A DNA stretch of 64,000 nucleotides from G965215145 sp965215145 (lineage in GTDB: Bacteria; Bacteroidota; Rhodothermia; Rhodothermales; JANQRZ01), in assembly GCA_965215145.1 (NCBI GenBank), contig OZ244038.1:3286001-3350000 (forward strand). Direction: 5' to 3'. Below are positions 58,801-64,000 of the stretch, piece after piece. The notes beneath the pieces were generated by a model that had not been told where the DNA came from, ran no database searches, and worked only from the letters and a program-made list of their open reading frames with translations. The position numbers were made by a program, and so were the translations under genes. Position 1 is the first letter of the stretch. Each line of letters opens with the position of its first letter.

Positions 58801-59379
58801 CACGGCGATGGCCCCGGACGTGACGCGGACGCCGTCCACGTAGTAGTCGACCTCCTCACCCCGGCCACCGCGGACGTTGAGCGTGCCGGAGCCCTCGTTC
58901 GAGACGATCCCGCTCTGGAGGGCCGCCACGCTAGTGACGCCGCGGACGGGGAGGTTCTGGATCTGCTCGCCCGTGATCACCTTCGGCACCCCGATGGCGT
59001 CCTTCCGGATGATCGGGGCCTCGTACTCGACGACGATCTCGCCGAGCTGCTCGCCGCTGGCGAGCTCGAAGTTCTGCTCCGTCGTGTACCCCGAGGAGAC
59101 CTGCACGCCCTCGATGGTCTGCGTCCCGAAGCCGACGAACGACGCCGTGACGGTGTACTCCCCGACGGGGATGCCGATCACGAAGTACTCGCCGTCGATG
59201 TTGGTGGCGGCGCCGAGCTGCGTCCCCTCGATGAGGACGTTGGCGCCGGGGAGGGGCTCTCCGAGCTCGTCGGTGACGCGGCCAGAGAGCTTGCCGGTGC
59301 TTTGGGCCAGAACGGCCGGCGCGGCGACGAGGCAGGCGAGCACAAGCGCGAACGCTAGCGAGCCGAGGTTGCGGAGCAT
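55900..59379 (-). CDS. TonB-dependent outer-membrane receptor with carboxypeptidase-regulatory-like domain
   Basis: The 1159-residue receptor starts at ATG 59377-59379, fixed by a perfect Shine-Dalgarno AAAGGAGGT six bases upstream. The signal peptide is 1-25 (V-L-A-Q). A CarboxypepD_reg-like beta domain (about 28-110: G-R-V-T-D-E-L-G-E-P-L-P-G-A-N-V; N-I-D-G-E-Y-F) precedes the plug (V-A-A-L-Q-S-G-I-V; V-R-G-G-R-G-E-E-V-D-Y-Y-V-D-G-V) and a 22-strand barrel. Unlike SusC it has no SusD partner next to it. Its ligand is unknown. It heads the leftward envelope cluster. Confidence 0.92.
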   Translation of the reverse strand: MLRNLGSLAFALVLACLVAAPAVLAQSTGKLSGRVTDELGEPLPGANVLIEGTQLGAATNIDGEYFVIGIPVGEYTVTASFVGFGTQTIEGVQVSSGYTTEQNFELASGEQLGEIVVEYEAPIIRKDAIGVPKVITGEQIQNLPVRGVTSVAALQSGIVSNEGSGTLNVRGGRGEEVDYYVDGVRVTSGAIAVNQQAIQEQEVLIGTIPARYGDAMSGVISITTKSGGNKFFGSFEAITSEVLDDFGYNVATLSLGGPILPERASFFFSLSGQLLRDASPYGVNTLRLSDSDFGAFQQNPQVFRVVNAQGGVDYVPIPTDIPSGTPLSEVIADPDRFDLDIPDGFVLDVNSVGTTQIIPRSETVTRGRYDFEEQLGKDDPRRELTFNGNVTLNPLSTVSLRLGGVFELSDTQGYSFGRSLFARDRYYNSDNETYRGYLTFRQRLTDAAFYQVQAEYQNYQNWLFPEGWNRDIENTLFYGDVEAPQNAVARSYYSLAGSSLIRPQDGRFIGGGSQFFSGPGSVLTFYQKRDFEQFRFSGSATAQLGLHQVEFGAEFEQRTNRFFSLAANELSRYFNDGDAEAASDDDNGGLGYESYDELPFDAFGNGSASRSIVYRYYGYSYNGLEEVNSQDIDCFGGCDTDGDGEPDEFNYDVEPYKPIYYAGYVSDKIEYRDLVIQLGLRVDVFDNNTQVPFDLYTPFPIVRAGSGLLGNPDSDFYNPNVDTNGDGMLDGYAQPGGVGDDDAVYFDGSGNVVGYRDLDGNFFDADGEAIDFDVVVDDLAGNVRALPGEVLGKVDSDAFVDYEPRVTVMPRVGVSFPVTDRALFFASYNVTSQRPSEAAFTPFSSYNALGTDRLSNSNLSPETTTQYELGFRQRVGERAAVTLSGFYRTQDNKIQVRTLFGSRPEQYDSFLNTDFTTTKGVEVEFDLRRTQNLAVNANYTLSFAQGTGSDAGSAGAIAWRGGFLPNFISPTDFDRRHTANVSLDYRLGEGEGPEVLGARVLQNFGFNVLTQFRSGQPFTPLAATGPLYSTNSATQILGGVNEVYLPSSTLINLRLDRSFNLGPASLKAYLWVQNLLDDRAILNVYRFTGQPDDDGFLQTPAGQEAIETSIDSEAFLFGYDLVQTGPLNETAGGFGASGGGGAPLYGLPRRVRLGLLIDF

Positions 59380-59655
59380 GGCGACCTCCTTTAGTGTGAT
59401 GAGACCCAAGAGGGGGTACGGGATGGACGTTCGGGTGGGACCGTGCGCGCGTGGCGTGCGGCGATCACAGCGGTGCCGCTGAAGGCGGGGTCCCAGTGGG
59501 AGAAGCTCAATGCCCGAGGGCTCCCGCTCCGGGCGGCACCTTGGCGGCGCGGCCGGGGCCGTCCCACAGCGGACGGCGCGAGGCGAGAGGAGCGTGGATA
59601 GCAACGTCGGGCGCGAAGGGCGAGCGGGTGGGGGGGTGTCGTCGGTCGGACGACG
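59380..59655 (-). promoter_or_regulatory. Long untranslated leader of the TonB receptor transcript
   Basis: The 400-bp gap between serA and the receptor gene holds the promoter above and this ~275-nt leader. No other gene is convincing: the in-frame extension of the receptor upstream of ATG 59379 is not protein-like and a strong ribosome-binding site sits at that ATG. No known riboswitch was recognised. Confidence 0.4.
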
Positions 59656-59660
59656 TGGCG

Positions 59661-59690
59661 AATATACCCGGCAGCGCAAGAATATGTCAA
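59661..59690 (-). promoter_or_regulatory. Near-consensus promoter of the envelope cluster
   Basis: TTGACA (59690-59685) and TATATT (59666-59661) are separated by 18 bp on the minus strand and followed by CGCC. It is the strongest promoter match in the window. Transcription would start about 275 bp before the TonB receptor ATG. Confidence 0.8.
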
Positions 59691-59779
59691 GGCACGCGGA
59701 AGCCCCTTCCTCATTCGTTACCCCGAACTCTCCTGCGTGCCCCCGAAGATCGCGGAGCCGGAGCCCAACGGGGCGGGGG

Positions 59780-61366
59780 CTACACCTCGACGAGCCGGAC
59801 GTCCTCGACGCCTTCGAGCGCCTCGACCTGCCGGAGAACGGCGTTCGGGATCGGCTCGTCCACGCTGAGGGCGGAGAGGGCCACGCCGCCGGGCTCCGTC
59901 CGCCCCAGCGCCAGCGCGGCGATGTTGACCCCGGCCTCGGCCAGCAGCGCGCCGACGGCGGCCACCATCCCCGGCCGGTCCACGTTGCGGTAGAAGAGGA
60001 GGTGCCCCTCCGGCCGGACCTCGAACCGGAACCCGTCGACCTCGACGAGCCGGAGGTCGTCCTTCCCGAAGACGGCGCCGCGCACGGTGCGCGCGCCGTC
60101 GGCCGTCTCCAGCCGGACCTCGACGAGGTTGGTGAAGTCGGCCGGCTCGGAGTGGCGCTGCTCCTCGACGCGGAGGCCGGCCTCGCGGGCGAGGAGCGGG
60201 GCGTTGATGAGGTTGACCGGCTCCTCGGCCCAGCGTGCCATGAGCCCACGGAGCGCGGCGACCGTCAACACCTCGGCGTAGCGGCGGGCCGTCTCGCCGT
60301 AGCAGCCGACGACCACCCTCTGCACCGCCCCCTCGACCAACTGCCCGGCGACCTGCCCGAGCCGGTCGGCGAGCGCGATGAGCGGGCGGGCCTCGGGCTG
60401 CGAGGCGGCGCGGAGGGCGCCGGCGTTCACCGGCGTCGCCACGGGCCGCCCGGCGAGCGCGTCGATCATCCCCTCGGCGACCTGCACGGCGACCTTCTCC
60501 TGCGCCTCGCCCGTGGACGCCGCGAGGTGCGGCGTGGCGACGACGTCCGGGTGGGCGATGAGGGCGCGGAGCGCGTCCGACTCCGGCGGCTCCTCGGAGA
60601 ACACGTCGAGCGCGGCGCCGCCGACGTGCCCGGCCTGCAACGCCTCCAGCAGCGCCGCCTCGTCCACGATCCCCCCCCGCGCGCAGTTGACGATTCGGAC
60701 GCCCGGCTTGCAGCGCGCCAGCGTCTCGCGGTCCAGCAGCCCGCGTGTCGCGTCGTTCAGCGGGGTGTGGAGGGTGATGAAGTCCGCCCGCTCGAACAGG
60801 GCGTCGAGGCCGACCAGCTCGATGCCGAGGCGTTCGGCGGCCTCCTCCGAGAGCACGGGGTCGAACCCGACCGTGTGCATCCCGAAGCGCTGCATCCGCC
60901 CGGCCACCGTCCGCCCGATCTTGCCGACGCCGACGACGCCGAGAGTCTTCCCGTCGAGCTCGGCGCCGGAGAACTCTTTCCGCGCCCACTCCCCCGCCCG
61001 GAGCGTCGCGTTGGCCTGCGGGATCTGGCGGGCGAGCGCGAGCAGCATGGCGCAGGTGTGCTCGGCCGTCGAGATGGTGTTGCCGTCGGGGGCGTTGAGG
61101 ACGAGAATGCCGCGGCGGGTGGCGGCGCCGAGATCCACGTTGTCCACCCCGACGCCGGCGCGGCCGATCACCCGGAGGTCCGGGGCGGCGTCGATCACGT
61201 CGGCCGTGAGGCGGGTGCCGCTGCGGACGAGCCAGCCGGCGGCGCCGGGCGCGAGCGCCTTCAACTCCTCGGGGCTCTTCTTGAGCTGGACGTCGGGCTC
61301 GTGCCCGACCGCCTTCAACAGCTCGACGGCGACGGGCGCGAGGGGGTCGGTGATGAGGACGCGCAT
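59780..61366 (-). CDS. serA: D-3-phosphoglycerate dehydrogenase (long form, ASB plus ACT)
   Basis: First enzyme of serine synthesis: 3-phosphoglycerate to 3-phosphohydroxypyruvate with NAD. The 528-residue product (ATG 61364-61366) has the dehydrogenase with G-V-G-K-I-G-R-T-V-A (nucleotide loop), the substrate/catalytic residues N-C-A-R-G-G-I-V-D and H-L-A-A-S-T-G-E-A-Q. The intervening allosteric substrate-binding domain and a C-terminal ACT domain (V-D-R-P-G-M-V-A-A-V-G) follow. This is the long type-1 form. It starts 19 bp after engB, so both are probably in one transcript. A shorter E. coli-type form is excluded by length. Confidence 0.95.
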   Translation of the reverse strand: MRVLITDPLAPVAVELLKAVGHEPDVQLKKSPEELKALAPGAAGWLVRSGTRLTADVIDAAPDLRVIGRAGVGVDNVDLGAATRRGILVLNAPDGNTISTAEHTCAMLLALARQIPQANATLRAGEWARKEFSGAELDGKTLGVVGVGKIGRTVAGRMQRFGMHTVGFDPVLSEEAAERLGIELVGLDALFERADFITLHTPLNDATRGLLDRETLARCKPGVRIVNCARGGIVDEAALLEALQAGHVGGAALDVFSEEPPESDALRALIAHPDVVATPHLAASTGEAQEKVAVQVAEGMIDALAGRPVATPVNAGALRAASQPEARPLIALADRLGQVAGQLVEGAVQRVVVGCYGETARRYAEVLTVAALRGLMARWAEEPVNLINAPLLAREAGLRVEEQRHSEPADFTNLVEVRLETADGARTVRGAVFGKDDLRLVEVDGFRFEVRPEGHLLFYRNVDRPGMVAAVGALLAEAGVNIAALALGRTEPGGVALSALSVDEPIPNAVLRQVEALEGVEDVRLVEV

Positions 61367-61385
61367 TGGTCGGGGTTCGGAGGGG

Positions 61386-61997
61386 TCAGCCGAGGTCGGC
61401 GAGGAGTTCGGCCCAGTTCCAGACCTCGTCGGCGCCCCACTTCTTCTCGGCGGAGGTGAGGATGACGGGCAGGTCAAGCCCGCTCTTGGCGAGCCCGCGC
61501 TTGACCTCGGCGACGCGGCTGCGCTGCTGGTTCTTGGAGAGCTTGTCGGCCTTCGTGAGCAGGATCACGTACGGGACGGGGCCGCCGCGGAGCAGCGCGA
61601 TCAGCTCCTCGTCGAGCTTCGTCGGCGGGTGGCGGCTGTCGACGAGGTGGAACACCGTGCGCAGCGGCTCGCGCTCGGTGACGTAGCGGCCGATGAGCTG
61701 CTGCCACTTCGCGCGCTGCGCCTTCGACGCCTTCGCGTAGCCGTAGCCCGGGAGGTCCACGAGGTAGAACCCGCCGCGCCCCTGCTCATCTGCGTTGACG
61801 AGGTAGTAGTTGAGCGCCGTCGTCTTGCCCGGCGTCCCGCTCGTGTGGGCGATCTGGCGGCGCCCCACGAGGTAGTTCAGCAGCGACGACTTCCCGACGT
61901 TCGAGCGCCCGACGAAGGCGACCTCCGCGCGGCCGTCGTCCGGCAGCGTCGCCCAGCCCGGCGCGCTCTTGACGAAGCGGACGTCGCGGATCTTCAC
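61386..61997 (-). CDS. engB: Ribosome biogenesis GTPase EngB/YsxC (YihA)
   Basis: The 203-residue GTPase is needed for assembly of the large ribosomal subunit. G1 is G-R-S-N-V-G-K-S-S, followed by G2 S-G-T-P-G-K-T, G3 D-L-P-G-Y-G-Y-A and G4 T-K-A-D-K, with the G5-like S-A-E-K-K. The start is GTG 61995-61997: it begins K-I-R-D-V-R-F-V-K-S-A, the family N-terminus, and GGAGG lies upstream. The longer upstream frame runs through a hairpin repeat and sucD. It is upstream of serA. Confidence 0.93.
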   Translation of the reverse strand: MKIRDVRFVKSAPGWATLPDDGRAEVAFVGRSNVGKSSLLNYLVGRRQIAHTSGTPGKTTALNYYLVNADEQGRGGFYLVDLPGYGYAKASKAQRAKWQQLIGRYVTEREPLRTVFHLVDSRHPPTKLDEELIALLRGGPVPYVILLTKADKLSKNQQRSRVAEVKRGLAKSGLDLPVILTSAEKKWGADEVWNWAELLADLG

Positions 61998-62036
61998 CCC
62001 CTGCTCCCTCCGACGCCGTGGGGCACCGTCGGGAGC

Positions 62037-62059
62037 TGTCCCCCTTCTGAAGGGGGACA
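62037..62059. repeat. TGTCCCCCTTC hairpin repeat, copy 2
   Basis: TGTCCCCCTTC-T-GAAGGGGGACA, identical to 28599-28621, between the sucD stop (62092) and the engB start (61997). It is a perfect 11-bp stem, probably a mobile or regulatory intergenic element. Confidence 0.75.
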
Positions 62060-62091
62060 ACTGAGCGAGCGCGGGCGAGCGAGGCAGGGGG

Positions 62092-62973
<882 letters not shown>

Positions 62974-63006
62974 GGGTGCGGCGGGGGTTGGGTGAGGGGA
63001 GCGGAG

Positions 63007-63012
63007 AAGCTA
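63007..63012 (-). promoter_or_regulatory. TAGCTT box for sucD
   Basis: GC-TAGCTT-CTCCGC on the minus strand, 33 bp before ATG 62973. Confidence 0.4.
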
Positions 63013-63070
63013 GCACGCCCGGTGGCGTCCGGGGGATGAGTTATAGATGAGGGGCGGCGCCCAAACGAAC

Positions 63071-63098
63071 GTAGGGGCGACCGGCCGGTCGCCCCTAC
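63071..63098. repeat. GTAGGGGC-family palindrome, copy 6
   Basis: A perfect 28-bp palindrome (half GTAGGGGCGACCGG), identical base for base to copy 1 at 13494-13521, between sucD and tatA. Confidence 0.85.
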
Positions 63099-63121
63099 AA
63101 GGCGGAATCACGGAAGAGGGG

Positions 63122-63433
63122 TCAGCCCCGCGCGGGCGGGGTGTGTTCGATGTCCGGCTTGACGGTCTCGACCGGCGCGGCGGGCGGCACCTGCTGCGCG
63201 GGCGAGTCGGCGCGGGGCGCGGGGGCCTGGGCTGGGGCGCGCGGCGGCTCGATGCGGCGGGCCGGGGCGGGCTCGTTCACGTCGAGCTCCCGCTTGATGT
63301 CGGACGTGGCGTCCTTGAACTCGCGGATCCCCTTGCCCATGCCGCGGGCGATCTCCGGGATGCGCTTGGCGCCGAACACCAGGAGGACGATGAGGAAGAT
63401 GATACCGATCTCGAGCGGTCCAAAGCTGCCCAT
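63122..63433 (-). CDS. tatA: Sec-independent protein translocase subunit TatA/E
   Basis: The 103-residue subunit forms the pore of the twin-arginine export system. It has one N-terminal membrane helix (about residues 5-21), the hinge F-G-A-K-R-I-P-E-I-A-R-G-M-G-K-G-I-R-E-F-K and a Pro/Ala-rich tail. ATG 63431-63433 is preceded by GAGGTG. TatB/TatC are not in the window. It is divergent from the adenosine deaminase gene. Confidence 0.92.
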   Translation of the reverse strand: MGSFGPLEIGIIFLIVLLVFGAKRIPEIARGMGKGIREFKDATSDIKRELDVNEPAPARRIEPPRAPAQAPAPRADSPAQQVPPAAPVETVKPDIEHTPPARG

Positions 63434-63624
63434 GGCGGCACCTCGTGAGGATGGGGAAGGACGATGGGGGAGGTTGGAGAGCGCGGGCCTGCGCGTGGTG
63501 CTCCGAGCACACGCTTCTAGCCCGTGCCGGTTTCGGGAAGACGCTGGGAGGGCCGTAGACCGGCTCCTTTGCCCGTCCGCATCGGAACGCCTGCGCTCCC
63601 GCAGCGCCCTCCATCCTCCCGCCG

Positions 63625-63630
63625 TAGCTT
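63625..63630 (+). promoter_or_regulatory. TAGCTT box directly before the adenosine deaminase start
   Basis: CCG-TAGCTT-CGCCGGCT ends 8 bp before ATG 63639. If used, the transcript would begin at or within a few bases of the start codon, giving a leaderless mRNA. Confidence 0.45.
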
Positions 63631-63638
63631 CGCCGGCT

Positions 63639-64000
63639 ATGCCCGAGACGCCCCTCACCCGCGACGCCATCCTCGCCTGGCCGAAGGCCGAGCTCCACTG
63701 CCACCTCGACGGCTCGATCCGCCTCGGGACGATGCTGGAGCTGGCCGAGGAGCACGGCCGGACGAGCCTCCTCCCTGCCACGACGGAGGACGGCCTCCGC
63801 GATCGGCTCCGCGAGATCGACGACGCCGAGACGCTGGAGGAGTACCTCGCGTGGTTCGGCTACACGATCCCGCTGATGCAGACGGCGGAGGCCCTGCGCC
63901 GCGTGGCCTACGAGCTGGCCGAGGACAACGCCGCCGAGAACGTCCGGTACCTCGAGGTCCGCTACGGCCCCATCCTCCACACCGAGGAGGGGCTATCGCT
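63639..64000 (+). CDS. add: Adenosine deaminase, 5' part
   Basis: The gene starts at ATG 63639 and runs off the window after 120 codons. The product begins with W-P-K-A-E-L-H-C-H-L-D-G-S-I-R-L-G-T-M, the zinc-binding H-x-H motif and substrate loop of adenosine/adenine deaminases, and continues with Y-E-L-A-E-D-N-A-x-E-N-V-R-Y-L-E-V-R-Y-G-P. The enzyme deaminates adenosine to inosine in purine salvage. Adenine deaminase of the same fold cannot be excluded without the C-terminal part. Confidence 0.88.
   Translation, partial: MPETPLTRDAILAWPKAELHCHLDGSIRLGTMLELAEEHGRTSLLPATTEDGLRDRLREIDDAETLEEYLAWFGYTIPLMQTAEALRRVAYELAEDNAAENVRYLEVRYGPILHTEEGLS

Noticed and set aside
55585..59358. 1257-codon plus-strand frame opposite the TonB receptor
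   Set aside because: Antisense shadow of a real, well-conserved gene; low-complexity composition.

Overview
The window looks like a chromosomal segment of a high-GC member of the Bacteroidota/Rhodothermota lineage, most likely a Rhodothermia or Rubricoccaceae-type marine bacterium. This is an inference from the gene content. There are several secreted proteins with type IX secretion (T9SS) C-terminal sorting domains, a PorV/PorQ-type outer-membrane protein, a TonB-dependent receptor with an N-terminal carboxypeptidase-regulatory domain, a Rho factor with a long disordered N-terminal extension, and many starts preceded by a TAnnTT(C) box like the -7 element of Bacteroidota promoters. No rRNA, tRNA or CRISPR array was seen.

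Layout. 1-2927 is an accessory patch of visibly lower GC: the 3' end of an IS1595-type transposase, a small acidic ORF, a D12-class adenine methyltransferase and a ParB-like protein whose last 30 codons are cut off by an in-frame TAA. 3143-17301 is mostly housekeeping: MBL-fold hydrolase, LptF/G permease, pyruvate kinase, NarL-type regulator, lipoprotein, DUF2279 protein, RNase HII, Sel1-repeat protein, Rho with a long leader, RadC, a four-helix-bundle protein and a secreted zinc protease. 17489-24000 holds a three-repeat CARDB T9SS protein and a leftward lipid/glycan operon: a decayed membrane glycosyltransferase, a GT39-like enzyme, a DPPR-synthase-like prenyltransferase and a DprE1-like oxidase. 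24162-32689 holds glycyl-tRNA synthetase, an AbgT transporter, a small interrupted ORF, an aldo/keto reductase, a ParA-CoA transferase pair and a lysine 6-transaminase-cupin pair.

32766-39605 contains a spondin-domain T9SS protein, a propeller-sensor histidine kinase overlapping its response regulator, and an FG-GAP T9SS protein. 39667-48576 contains gyrA with unusual quinolone-determining residues, aroK, truA, a Kelch lipoprotein, a small membrane protein, and arginine deiminase-tadA-ypdA. 48578-59379, read leftward, is an envelope cluster: TonB receptor, giant T9SS surface protein, PorV-like protein and heptaheme cytochrome-TPR lipoprotein, beginning from a near-consensus promoter. 59780-64000 carries serA, engB, sucD, tatA and the start of an adenosine deaminase gene.

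Palindromic repeats with GTAGGGGC/GCCCCTAC arms recur six times between genes and supply the stop codon of two of them. Three reading frames (1662, 23165, 27347) contain in-frame stops inside otherwise continuous coding sequence, which suggests local gene decay or, less likely, read-through or sequence error.
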